Source of the DNA: Herpetosiphon sp042688385
GTDB taxonomy: Bacteria > Chloroflexota > Chloroflexia > Chloroflexales > Herpetosiphonaceae
Direction: 5' to 3'
DNA length: 64,000 nt
Assembly: GCF_042688385.1 (NCBI RefSeq)
Contig: NZ_JBHUPY010000012.1
Coordinates: 248,001 to 312,000, forward strand
Under the pieces are notes generated by a model. It was not told the DNA's origin and did not search any database. It saw only the letters and a list, made by a program, of their open reading frames with translations. A program made the position numbers and the translations under genes. Positions 1 through 8,441 of this stretch are shown one piece after another (the first letter of the stretch is position 1; the number at the start of each line of letters is the position of its first letter).

Positions 1-67
1 CAATCCATGTAACCATTGTACAAGCAAACGCATCAAGAATATGTAACAGCAAAATGGAGGGCTGTCT

Positions 68-1462
68 ATGTTTTTCCAACGCTTATATCACGATGGATTG
101 GCTCAAGCCAGTTATTTGGTTGGTTGCCAAAAAACCGGCGAAGGTTTAATTATTGATCCGCATCGTGATAGTACCGTCTATTTGAATGCTGCCAAAGCTG
201 CTGGCCTGCGGATTAGCGCAATCACTGAAACCCATATTCACGCCGATTTTGTCTCAGGCAGTCGCGAGTTAGCGCAGATTACAGGCGCAAAACTATACCT
301 TTCGGCGGCAGGCCCAGCAGCCTGGCAATATGCTTTTGCCAGCAGCAGCCCCAATGTTCAATTGATCAACGATGGCGCGAGCTGGATGGTTGGCAATTTG
401 AAGATCGAGGTCTTGCACACGCCTGGGCATACCCCAGAACACGTGATTTTTCTCTTAACCGACACGCCGGTTAGCGATCAACCAATGGGTATTTTCACAG
501 GCGACGTATTGTTTGTAGGCGATGTTGGCCGCCCTGATTTACTCGAAAAAGCCGCTGGCGTGCAAGGCGCAAGCCAAGCTGCGGCCAAAGATTTGTTCAC
601 ATCATTACAACGAATTAAGCAGTTGCCCGATTTTCTGCAAGTTTGGCCAGGCCATGGTTCAGGCAGCGCTTGTGGCAAAGCATTGGGAGCCGTGCCGCAA
701 AGCACTTTGGGCTACGAAAAACAGGTCAATTGGGCTTTCAAACAGCAGAACGAGGCTGATTTTGTAGCCGCAGTGCTCGATGGTCAGCCAAGCCCACCGC
801 CCTATTTCGCCGCGATGAAGCGCATAAACCGCGATGGCCCTGAGCCACGCCCGCAAAGCTTGCCAGCCCTCAGCCTTGCCGACATTAAGCTCGCTAATCG
901 CTTAGTTATCGATTTGCGCTCGGCCAATGATTTTGCCCAAGCCAGCATTCCAGGCGCGCTCAGCCTCAGCAGCGGCGCAATGCTCAATCGCTGGGCTGGT
1001 TGGTTTGTGTCAGTTGAGAGCACGCTGATCTTAATTGGCACGGAAGCAGAAGCGAAAACTGCCCAAACCGAGCTTAGTATGATCGGCATCGACCAGATTG
1101 AGGGCTTTATCACGCCCGATGTGCTAGCCGAATGGTGCAAAACCAATCCAAGCCAAAGCTATCAACGCCTACCAGCCGCCAGCTTGGTCGATCAGCTTGA
1201 TCAGGCGTTTGTGCTCGATGTACGCACGCCAGAAGAATATGCCAACGGCCATGGAACTAATGCGGTCAACATTCCATTAAATGAATTGCCCAAGCGCATG
1301 GCCGAAATTCCCAATGATCAACCATTGATTGTGCATTGTCAGGCAGGTGGGCGTTCGCCAATCGCGATGAGTTTGCTCAAACCCCATTTCAGCCAGCCAA
1401 TGCTTGAGCTGAGCGATGGCTGGAATGGTTGGTATGAATTACAACAGGAGCATCACATATGA
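68..1462 (+). CDS. CstB-like persulfide dioxygenase/rhodanese fusion
   Basis: 464 aa. N-terminal metallo-beta-lactamase domain (about 1-250) with the persulfide-dioxygenase metal motif THIHADFVSG, then HTPGHTPEH, FTGDVLF and WPGHGSG. Two rhodanese domains follow. The first (about 265-355) lacks a catalytic Cys (LIGTEA at the active-loop position). The second (about 370-460) has an active loop VHCQAGGRS. This MBL, pseudo-rhodanese, rhodanese order is that of CstB, which oxidises low-molecular-weight persulfides to thiosulfate in the cytoplasm. RBS GGAGG lies just upstream. The stop overlaps the next rhodanese start (ATGA), indicating one operon with the TauE permease. Activity is inferred from family; the architecture is directly visible. 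Confidence 0.9.
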   Translation: MFFQRLYHDGLAQASYLVGCQKTGEGLIIDPHRDSTVYLNAAKAAGLRISAITETHIHADFVSGSRELAQITGAKLYLSAAGPAAWQYAFASSSPNVQLINDGASWMVGNLKIEVLHTPGHTPEHVIFLLTDTPVSDQPMGIFTGDVLFVGDVGRPDLLEKAAGVQGASQAAAKDLFTSLQRIKQLPDFLQVWPGHGSGSACGKALGAVPQSTLGYEKQVNWAFKQQNEADFVAAVLDGQPSPPPYFAAMKRINRDGPEPRPQSLPALSLADIKLANRLVIDLRSANDFAQASIPGALSLSSGAMLNRWAGWFVSVESTLILIGTEAEAKTAQTELSMIGIDQIEGFITPDVLAEWCKTNPSQSYQRLPAASLVDQLDQAFVLDVRTPEEYANGHGTNAVNIPLNELPKRMAEIPNDQPLIVHCQAGGRSPIAMSLLKPHFSQPMLELSDGWNGWYELQQEHHI

Positions 1463-1770
1463 TCAACGAATTAAGTGTTCAAGAACTGCAAGTGTGGGTC
1501 AATCAACAACCGATCTTCTTGATCGATGTGCGCGAGCCAGCTGAATATGCCACGGGTCATATCAAAGGCAGCAATTTGATGCCCCTAAGCCAACTCAACA
1601 ATTATCGCAGCCAAATCCCACATGATCTGCCAATCGTCGTAGTTTGTCGCTCAGGCCAACGTAGCAGCATGGCCGCCCAATGGCTGGCAAGCAATGGTTG
1701 GAGCACCATCTACAACGCCCATGGCGGCATGCTGGCATGGAACAAAGCTGGATTACCAGAAGAACGCTAA
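1459..1770 (+). CDS. Single-domain rhodanese sulfurtransferase
   Basis: 103 aa, one complete rhodanese domain: DVREPAEYATGHI near the N-terminus and active-site loop VVCRSGQRSS with the catalytic Cys. Such small cytoplasmic rhodaneses pass sulfane sulfur between thiols. It overlaps the upstream CstB-like gene by 4 bp (ATGA) and lies 21 bp before the TauE gene. It probably accepts or delivers the sulfur handled by the dioxygenase fusion. No signal peptide or membrane segment is seen. Confidence 0.9.
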   Translation: MINELSVQELQVWVNQQPIFLIDVREPAEYATGHIKGSNLMPLSQLNNYRSQIPHDLPIVVVCRSGQRSSMAAQWLASNGWSTIYNAHGGMLAWNKAGLPEER

Positions 1771-1791
1771 TAAAAGGATAGCAACTAGCTC

Positions 1792-2550
1792 ATGAATATA
1801 AGTTCGATTGGGCTAGCACTGTTGGTCGGTGCTAGCATTGGCATCACCTTGGGAATGTTGGGCGGCGGCGGCTCGATTCTGACCGTGCCAGCCTTGGTCT
1901 ATGTGCTTGGACTAAGCGCTCACGACGCAACCACCAGTTCATTGGTGATTGTTGGCTTGAACGCCGCCTTTGGAGCATGGCTGAATTGTCGACGTGGCCC
2001 GTGTATGTTGCGCCATGCCTTTGTATTTGGCGGCATCGGCTTGGGCGCAGCCTTTTTGGGTGCCCGAGTTTCGCAATATATTCCAGCGGTATGGCTATTA
2101 ACAATGTTTGGCAGCCTGATGCTGATCATTGGCAGTATGATGTTACGTCCCAAAGTTCAAGCCAAAACCAACGAACAAGCGATCGCATGGCCAGCAGTCG
2201 TGATGGGCGGGCTAGGGGTTGGCTTTTTGACCGGATTCTTGGGCGTTGGCGGTGGATTTTTGATTGTGCCAGCTTTGGTGTTGTTGCTACATATGCCAAT
2301 GCGCACCGCCATTAGCTCATCGCTGATTGTGATTGCATTAAATAGTAGCGCTGGAATTTTGGGCCATTTGCAGGGCAGCCATTTCGATTGGACGCTGATT
2401 GGCTTGATTATCAGCGGCGGCGTGGTTGGCAACTTGCTCGGCACCCGCTTTGCCCAAAAAGTTCAAGTTCAAACCTTACAACGCAGCTTTGCCTTCTTCG
2501 TGATTGCCCTGGGCATCTTCCTCGTGATTAAAAACTTCCCCTTGGCTTAA
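1792..2550 (+). CDS. TauE/SafE-family sulfite exporter-like permease
   Basis: 252 aa, about eight hydrophobic segments, with the duplicated glycine-rich motifs typical of TauE/SafE: GMLGGGGSILTVPALVY near residue 21 and a second copy GFLGVGGGFLIVPALV near residue 150. The family exports sulfite, sulfoacetate or other organosulfur anions. As the third gene of an operon with persulfide dioxygenase and rhodanese, it most likely exports the oxidised sulfur product. This parallels cst operons of Gram-positive bacteria; no CstR-type repressor is visible here. Confidence 0.9.
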   Translation: MNISSIGLALLVGASIGITLGMLGGGGSILTVPALVYVLGLSAHDATTSSLVIVGLNAAFGAWLNCRRGPCMLRHAFVFGGIGLGAAFLGARVSQYIPAVWLLTMFGSLMLIIGSMMLRPKVQAKTNEQAIAWPAVVMGGLGVGFLTGFLGVGGGFLIVPALVLLLHMPMRTAISSSLIVIALNSSAGILGHLQGSHFDWTLIGLIISGGVVGNLLGTRFAQKVQVQTLQRSFAFFVIALGIFLVIKNFPLA

Positions 2551-2556
2551 TTGTAG

Positions 2557-2588
2557 TGGCGCTGTTGTTGCGGCAGGAGCGCCATTTG
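2557..2588 (+). terminator. Hairpin after the sulfur operon
   Basis: TGGCGCT and AGCGCCA arms separated by 14 nt, followed by TTT, just after the TauE stop. The U-tract is short, so it may be only a weak terminator. It separates the sulfur operon from the promoter of the complex-I-like module. Confidence 0.45.
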
Positions 2589-2618
2589 CCAACCAATTCC
2601 ACAGTATCGAGAAGCCTA

Positions 2619-2627
2619 TGCTATAAT
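2619..2627 (+). promoter_or_regulatory. Extended -10 promoter of the complex-I-like module
   Basis: TGCTATAAT is a perfect extended -10 (TGn-TATAAT) 12 bp before the ATG at 2639. A start site about 7 nt downstream would place the first codon nearly at the 5' end, so the first gene may be read from a leaderless or near-leaderless mRNA. No convincing -35 box was seen. Confidence 0.55.
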
Positions 2628-2638
2628 CGGCAGGGTTG

Positions 2639-3745
2639 ATGGTTCGTGATCTGTGTGAGGCATTGAGTTTGAGCTACGTTTTACCGCTTGGCCCGTTTCA
2701 CCCCGACTGGCAAACCCCGATGCGCATGGTCTTACGGGTTGAGGGCGAACAGATTGCTGATGTTGAATTTCGCGATGGCTACACCAATCGCGGCATTAGC
2801 GAGCGTTTGACGCGCACCACCATTCCTCAGGGATTGCACCTTGTGAGCCATATTTGTGCTGCTGATAGCCATGCCCACTCGCTGGGATTTTGCTTGGCAC
2901 TCGAACAATTACTTAACATTAACGCTTCTGAACGGGCTGCTGCCTTGCGGCTGCTGGCATGCGAAGTCGAACGCGCCACCGTCCATCTTAGCACCATGAA
3001 AGATGTGCTGACGATTTTGGGCTTGCAGCGCGATGCTGAGCATGTGCAAAAACTGCATCATGGCTTATTTGAAGTTATGCAACATTTATGTGGCAGCAGC
3101 TCGCCGCCCAACTATATTGTGCCAGGCGGAGTGCGTCAAGATCTCAGCAGCACCGAACAAGAATCGATGGCGCTACAATTTCGCCGCCTCGAACGCCTCA
3201 TGTATCGCTTCGTTGATCGCTTTATCGATCATCGTGGGGTTTTGCGGCGTTGTGTTGGCATTGGCGTGCTGAGCCGCGAGGCAGCCGAACAATTTGGCGT
3301 GCGCGGCCCGATGGCGCGGGCTGCGGGCATTGGCTTTGATGCCCGAATTGATCGCGCTTACGGTGCGTATGCCCAATTTCCACCAAGCCGTGTCACCCAA
3401 GAGCGTGGTGATGTCTATGCGCGCTTGGTCATTTTTGCGCTTGAAGCCTTTGAAAGCCTCAAATTGGCAATTCGGGTGCTCGCCAATTTACCCAGCGGCG
3501 ATTGGGCGGGCAATGCACCCGATAGCGTGCCACAAGGCAGCGTGACGGCGAATGTTGAATCAGCTCGGGGCACGCTGCGCTATAGCATTCAAAGCAATGG
3601 AGTCAAATTAACCAGCGTCAAGATCGATGCACCACGTCAATTCGATCGCTTGATTGCACGGACAATTTTGGCTGGAATGAACATCGACGACGCACCCTTA
3701 ATTATCGCCTCGGCTAGTGCTTGCACTGCCTGTAGCGAAGAATAA
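2639..3745 (+). CDS. NuoD/group-4 hydrogenase large-subunit-like protein
   Basis: 368 aa. The N-terminus has the NuoD/HycE signature YVLPLGPFHPD and GYTNRGISERL. In [NiFe] hydrogenases an N-terminal CxxC and a C-terminal CxxC bind nickel-iron. Here the first becomes C73-AA-D76 (ICAADSHAHS), while a CTAC pair survives at the extreme C-terminus (362-365). The protein is therefore unlikely to be a normal hydrogenase and fits the hydrogenase-related (Ehr) or complex-I-like group. It is first in a four-gene run with three membrane subunits. ATG 2639 was chosen over the TTG at 2636. No NuoB-type small subunit is adjacent. Confidence 0.8.
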   Translation: MVRDLCEALSLSYVLPLGPFHPDWQTPMRMVLRVEGEQIADVEFRDGYTNRGISERLTRTTIPQGLHLVSHICAADSHAHSLGFCLALEQLLNINASERAAALRLLACEVERATVHLSTMKDVLTILGLQRDAEHVQKLHHGLFEVMQHLCGSSSPPNYIVPGGVRQDLSSTEQESMALQFRRLERLMYRFVDRFIDHRGVLRRCVGIGVLSREAAEQFGVRGPMARAAGIGFDARIDRAYGAYAQFPPSRVTQERGDVYARLVIFALEAFESLKLAIRVLANLPSGDWAGNAPDSVPQGSVTANVESARGTLRYSIQSNGVKLTSVKIDAPRQFDRLIARTILAGMNIDDAPLIIASASACTACSEE

Positions 3746-3748
3746 CGC

Positions 3749-5602
3749 ATGAACGGACAAACACTACTCACCCTTGCGCCCTTTGGGCTGCTGATGATCA
3801 TCGCTTTGGTCAGTTGGTTAACTGGCCAGCGTTTGCGCACGCGCTTGTTGGGCTTAATTGCCAGCGGATTGGCGCTTGGAGCACTGGCTATCATTTGGTG
3901 GCTCGCTCAAGGCGATTTGCCGCGTGATGTTGGCCAACGGGCTTGGCTTACCAGCTATGGAGTTGGCCCCAACCCCCTGATGCGCTCGCTGCTGACCTTG
4001 CACCTTGATGGCTTGAGTTTGCTCTTTGCAGGCATCACTTTATTGCTCACCAGCATTGGCTTTGCCCACTTGGCGCTAGCGCTTGGGCGAGGCTTGGTTG
4101 GTTATGGGCGGCTCTGGGCGGGCATTGCGATTATGGTCTTTGGCAGTTTGCTGGGCATTTTGGCTGGCGATTTGCTGCTGCTGGCGTTTGGCTGGGGGCT
4201 TGCCTTATTGGGCAGCACCCTTGCACGCCAAGTTGTTGGCAGCGACGATCAGCGCACGCCCTCGGCCTTGGGCATGAGCGGTATCAGCGGCTTTACAATC
4301 TTGGTGGCAATCCTCAGTCAATCAGTGCGGCCAGAAGATGTGCTTGATGGCTCGTTTGTGATGGCCGATATTGGAGTTGGCCAATATTTACGCACCTGGT
4401 TGCCGCTGGCAGTTGGGGTTGGCATTGCGCTTGGCTTCCCGCCATTTGGCCGCGTGCTCAGCGACGACGAAGATACAACGCCAGCCTTGCATGGCTTAAT
4501 CATCAGTGCTGGCGTGCCTGTGCTAGCGGTCTATACCTTCTTGCGCTTCTTTGGGCTAAATCTTGGCACATGGCCAGAAACCTGGTTTATGGGCTTAAGC
4601 TACGTTGGCGCGTTAGCCAGCATTGTAGGGGCGGCCTATGCGTTGCGCGCAACCCGCTTTGGCCCATTGGTTGGTTGGCAGGCAGTTGCCCAATGGGGCA
4701 ATGTGGCCATGGCCTTAGGTCGCTACAAGCCAAATCTGCCGCTTGGCGGCGAACATAATACTGCCGTTGTGATGGCAACGCTGACGATTACCGTCACAAC
4801 CTTGGTTGCAACCATGCTTGGAGCCATGGCCCTCGGCACCTTGGAACGACGCAGCGGCAGCGACTTGATCGCCAAACAACCTGCGCTTGGCGCGCCATTG
4901 CGGGCGGCTGGCTTGGCCTATGCCTTGGCCACCGCAGCGGCGGTTGGCTTGCCTGCGCTACCCAGCTTTTGGGCACGCCGTTGGTTGATGGATTACACCG
5001 GCGCTGGCGGTTGGAGCATGGGTGTCTTTTTCGTCAGCAGTGGCTTGCTGTTGCTCTCGTTTATTGGCTCGAATGCACTGTTTTGGCGGGTCGATCCGCA
5101 ACGCCCAGTTACCCCAGTCGATGCAGGCCGCGCCAACGATGGCCTTTTGCTTGGCCTAAGTTTACCCTTGATTGGCTTGAGTTTGGCTCCGGAAATTTTG
5201 GTTTGGGTGTTGCAACCAGCCCTGCGTACCTTGCAAGCAGTGCCCAGCCCAATGGATGATCTTGGCAGCATGAGTATTGGCTTGCGGATGAGCTTCGCGC
5301 TTGGTTTTAGTATTCTGCTCTTCGGTTGTTTTCGCAGCCACCGTCAAGCAATTATGCCGTGGACTGGCGGCGAGCAGCCAGATCGCGATGATGGTACGGC
5401 GCATTTGCCAGCAGCCAGCAGCCGCATGCTCAGTGGCCTTGCCTTGCTTGGCAATCCGCGTCCAGCCTTGCGCCAAAGTCATGGTATTTTGCAAGGCCTC
5501 AGTAGTCGCGTCGCCTGGGTTCTGCAACTCTTTAGCGGGCGCTACTATCTGACCGGCATCCTAATCGCAGCGATTACGATTGTTTTGTTATTAATTCAAT
5601 AG
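3749..5602 (+). CDS. NuoL/HyfB-like proton-translocating membrane subunit
   Basis: 617 aa, about 14-16 hydrophobic helices, starting 3 bp after the NuoD-like stop. It belongs to the Mrp/complex-I antiporter-like family. A diverged TTPALHGLIISAG (near residue 247) matches the family PTPVSALLHsagvv segment. The usual TM5 glutamate region reads FGWGLALLG and the usual Lys-Ser-Ala-Gln region is not evident, so key ion-pathway residues appear changed. The extended hydrophilic segment near 540-590 is Arg-rich. It probably couples with the other three genes to move ions across the membrane, but the coupling chemistry is unknown. Confidence 0.75.
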   Translation: MNGQTLLTLAPFGLLMIIALVSWLTGQRLRTRLLGLIASGLALGALAIIWWLAQGDLPRDVGQRAWLTSYGVGPNPLMRSLLTLHLDGLSLLFAGITLLLTSIGFAHLALALGRGLVGYGRLWAGIAIMVFGSLLGILAGDLLLLAFGWGLALLGSTLARQVVGSDDQRTPSALGMSGISGFTILVAILSQSVRPEDVLDGSFVMADIGVGQYLRTWLPLAVGVGIALGFPPFGRVLSDDEDTTPALHGLIISAGVPVLAVYTFLRFFGLNLGTWPETWFMGLSYVGALASIVGAAYALRATRFGPLVGWQAVAQWGNVAMALGRYKPNLPLGGEHNTAVVMATLTITVTTLVATMLGAMALGTLERRSGSDLIAKQPALGAPLRAAGLAYALATAAAVGLPALPSFWARRWLMDYTGAGGWSMGVFFVSSGLLLLSFIGSNALFWRVDPQRPVTPVDAGRANDGLLLGLSLPLIGLSLAPEILVWVLQPALRTLQAVPSPMDDLGSMSIGLRMSFALGFSILLFGCFRSHRQAIMPWTGGEQPDRDDGTAHLPAASSRMLSGLALLGNPRPALRQSHGILQGLSSRVAWVLQLFSGRYYLTGILIAAITIVLLLIQ

Positions 5603-5643
5603 AGGAAGCTTGCTCGGCTTGATCCGACGAGCATACACAGCCT

Positions 5644-6393
5644 ATGACAATCACCATCTGGATTTTAATGACGTTGCTGGTGGCCAGCGGCGCAGTCATC
5701 GCGATTATGCGTGATTGGCGTTTTAGCCTGATTGCGGTTTTGGTTAATTATATTGCCCAAGGGCTGTTTATTGCCCAACAGCAATTTATTGTGCCAGATT
5801 TGGTGATTGCTGGACGGCAGTTTAGCTCACTGGTCTTTATTAAGTTGATTACCGGCGTGGGCGTGGCGATTATTTTGGGCATTACGGCGCTGACCTTCTC
5901 GCGCGAGTATGGCCTTGAAGATCTCGATGAATTTTCGTTGGCTGAGCTACGCCGCGCCGCCCGGGTTGCCCAACGCGCCAGCACCCAAGAAAATCGCAAA
6001 TTTGGCGATTATATTGTGCCAATTTGGGCCACACTCTTGGTTGGCTTGGCCAGCTTTTTCTTGCCCCGCGTCTTGCCATTAGCGGTCGAAATGTATCCCG
6101 ATCAGCTGGGCTTGGCGCGTGCAATCGATTTTATCTGGTATTGGCAGGTGTTTATTGGCTTGATTAGCCTCGTGCTAGCCACCGATATTTTGAAGCTTGG
6201 GCTGGGCTTATTGCTTTGTCTCAGCGGCTTAGACTTGCTCTACACCACCTTGGCCAATCGAATTAACATTTTGGCCTTAGGAACATTAAGTTTGGTTACC
6301 TTGCTCTTGGCTTTGGCCATCGCCTACCTCAGCGGTTTGCTCTATGGCCGCTTTAAAACCTTGAATCTGAGTGAAACGGAGCGCCTGAAATGA
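5644..6393 (+). CDS. HyfE/NuoK-like membrane subunit
   Basis: 249 aa, six to seven predicted helices. An N-terminal trio of helices is followed by a charged loop (LEDLDEFSLAELRRAARV, about 99-116), then a C-terminal set of helices. Position between NuoL-like and NuoN-like genes and overall hydropathy match hydrogenase-4 component E, which carries a NuoK-like half. The assignment rests on context more than on motifs. It overlaps the next gene by 4 bp (ATGA), implying translational coupling. Confidence 0.55.
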   Translation: MTITIWILMTLLVASGAVIAIMRDWRFSLIAVLVNYIAQGLFIAQQQFIVPDLVIAGRQFSSLVFIKLITGVGVAIILGITALTFSREYGLEDLDEFSLAELRRAARVAQRASTQENRKFGDYIVPIWATLLVGLASFFLPRVLPLAVEMYPDQLGLARAIDFIWYWQVFIGLISLVLATDILKLGLGLLLCLSGLDLLYTTLANRINILALGTLSLVTLLLALAIAYLSGLLYGRFKTLNLSETERLK

Positions 6394-7844
6394 CCTTCTT
6401 GCTGATGTTTTGCTTGCCATTGGTCATGGCGGCGGTCTGTTTTGCCCTGCGCCAACAACAAGGCTTGGTGCAAATTTTGGCGATTGGCACGACTATTCTG
6501 CTTGGCTGGGTCATTTGGCAAGTGCCAGTTGATCAGCCAATTAGCATCGTTGGCGTAAGCATGACCGTGAGGGCGATCAATCGCTTATTTTTGCTTGCCG
6601 TCGCTGGCAGTTTTTGTATAACCTTTATTGTGGCAACGCGCGTGGCCCACGGCGAAAATTTCGTGGTGATTGGCTTGATCATTTTTAGTTTGATCAATGC
6701 TGCATTAACCATTGACGTTCAATCACCATTCTTAATTACGCTCTTGCTGCTGGCCACGGGCTTGGCAATTATTCTGGCACAAGTCGATTTGCCAATTGGC
6801 ACAACAAGCTTGCTGCGCGGTCGGGCGATTGGCAGTGGTTTGCGCTACTTGGTGATGATGCTGCTAGCTGGCGTTTTGTTGGCTTTGTGTTTTGTGCTGG
6901 CAGACCTCGAAAATACCCCCGATCGATTAAGCACAACCTCATTAGCACGGCCATTGTTGGCCTTATTGGTTGTGGGCATCAGCTTGCGCTTGGCAATTAT
7001 TCCATTTCACAGTTGGCTGCCCGATTTGCTTGAAGATTCGCCACCCTTGGTCGGCATTCTGATTGGCATGATCAATTTGGCGGCGCTACTGTTTTTGGTT
7101 TCGGCGTTTCAGTTTTTGCTTGCACCTGGCTTGTTGACACTTGATCCTGGACGCTTGCGCTTGGTGCGCTTTGTGGCACTTGGCTCAGCCATCGGCGGTA
7201 GTTTGCTGGCGATCCACGAACGGCCATCATTACGCCGCTTTTTGGCAATGTTGTTAATTTCCGATAGCGGTATGATGCTGTTTGGCGTGGTTTCTTCGAC
7301 GACTGGCTTAACGGGCGCGCTCTTCCAAGCCTTCAATCAATTGGTCTTGAGCGTGGTGTTGTGGACAGCAGTGGCCTTGTTAGAGCGGCCCGAACCAACC
7401 AGAGCGGCGGCTGGCGATGGCTGGTTGCGGCGACGACCTTGGGCCAGTGGCGTTTTTATCTGTGGGGTTTTGGCCTTGCTCGGCATTCCGCCATTCAATG
7501 GCTTTGCCAGCAGAACCTTGCTCTACCAAGGCGCTGCTGAAGAGGGCCGCGGCTATCTTGTGGCGTTGCTAATTGCCACGATGTTAGGCGCGTATGCCTT
7601 TGCCTTGGTTTTGCGCGACCACTTCTTGGGTCGTGCCCCAGCAGCCATGCCCGAAGAAGATTTAACCGATTTTCGCGGTTTGGGCTTACCGCCGCCACCG
7701 CCCCAGCGCACTGAACCATTGGGCGCAACCACCGTCGCTGTGGCCTTGCTTGGCATTTGTTTGGTGATTGGCTTGTATCCGCCGTTGGTGCTCGACCCAA
7801 TTATTGAAGCAGTACGCGGCCTGACCTTTGTGCAATTCCTTTAA
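6390..7844 (+). CDS. NuoN/HyfF-like proton-translocating membrane subunit
   Basis: 484 aa, about 14 hydrophobic helices. It has the conserved antiporter-family segment AIIPFHSWLPDLLEDSPP (near residue 202), corresponding to aPFHxWLPdv..gsP of NuoN/NuoM/HyfF. The position before it that is commonly Lys reads as Arg (LRLAIIPF). A later GIPPFNGFASR matches the GIPPxxGFxxK motif near the C-terminus. It closes the four-gene operon and was probably a proton channel subunit facing the NuoL-like protein. The C-terminal hydrophilic loop is Pro-rich. Confidence 0.8.
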   Translation: MTFLLMFCLPLVMAAVCFALRQQQGLVQILAIGTTILLGWVIWQVPVDQPISIVGVSMTVRAINRLFLLAVAGSFCITFIVATRVAHGENFVVIGLIIFSLINAALTIDVQSPFLITLLLLATGLAIILAQVDLPIGTTSLLRGRAIGSGLRYLVMMLLAGVLLALCFVLADLENTPDRLSTTSLARPLLALLVVGISLRLAIIPFHSWLPDLLEDSPPLVGILIGMINLAALLFLVSAFQFLLAPGLLTLDPGRLRLVRFVALGSAIGGSLLAIHERPSLRRFLAMLLISDSGMMLFGVVSSTTGLTGALFQAFNQLVLSVVLWTAVALLERPEPTRAAAGDGWLRRRPWASGVFICGVLALLGIPPFNGFASRTLLYQGAAEEGRGYLVALLIATMLGAYAFALVLRDHFLGRAPAAMPEEDLTDFRGLGLPPPPPQRTEPLGATTVAVALLGICLVIGLYPPLVLDPIIEAVRGLTFVQFL

Positions 7845-7859
7845 TAGCAAGGACTGAGC

Positions 7860-8441
7860 ATGAACGAGCAATGGCGGTGTTTTATTGCCCTCGATCTGCC
7901 CGCCGATTGCCATGCTCAATTATTGGCGATCCAAGCAGATTTACGCCGTTTGAAGCTGCCGATTCGCTGGAGCAAGCCCGAAAATCTGCATCTAACCTTA
8001 CAGTTTTTAGGTAATGTTGCGGTCGATCGCTTGCCACGATTGCAACAAAGCCTAAGCACAATGCTCGCAACCCAAACAGCCCCAATCCTCAGTTGCACTA
8101 CATGGGGCTATTTTCCAAATGCCAGCCAACCACGCGTCGTTTGGGCTGGCTTTGAACAATGGCCTGCGCAGCTACTTAAACTACAACAAGCAATTGTTGA
8201 GTGTAGCAGCCACATTGGGATTGTCGCCGAAGATCGGCCATGGCATCCGCATATCACCTTGGGCTACGTCAGCGCACAATTAACCAAGCAGCAGCGTGAA
8301 GCGCTTGCGAGCCAACTCCAAGCAAGCCAATGGCCAGCCAATCCGGTGGTATATTCCACCTGTCAACTTATCCGAAGCATTACCCAACCCCAAGCCAGTA
8401 GCTATCAAGCCCTTGAGACATGGAGCATCGATCATGCGTGA
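7860..8441 (+). CDS. thpR: RNA 2',3'-cyclic phosphodiesterase
   Basis: 193 aa 2H phosphoesterase. Both catalytic HxT motifs are present: LHLTLQFLG (about 43-51) and HPHITLGYV (about 130-138). The N-terminus RCFIALDLP is typical. ThpR (LigT) hydrolyses 2',3'-cyclic phosphate RNA ends to 2'-phosphates in the cytoplasm. It starts 15 bp after the complex-I-like module and overlaps the downstream membrane-protein start by 8 bp (ATGCGTGA), so it may be cotranscribed with both. Confidence 0.92.
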   Translation: MNEQWRCFIALDLPADCHAQLLAIQADLRRLKLPIRWSKPENLHLTLQFLGNVAVDRLPRLQQSLSTMLATQTAPILSCTTWGYFPNASQPRVVWAGFEQWPAQLLKLQQAIVECSSHIGIVAEDRPWHPHITLGYVSAQLTKQQREALASQLQASQWPANPVVYSTCQLIRSITQPQASSYQALETWSIDHA

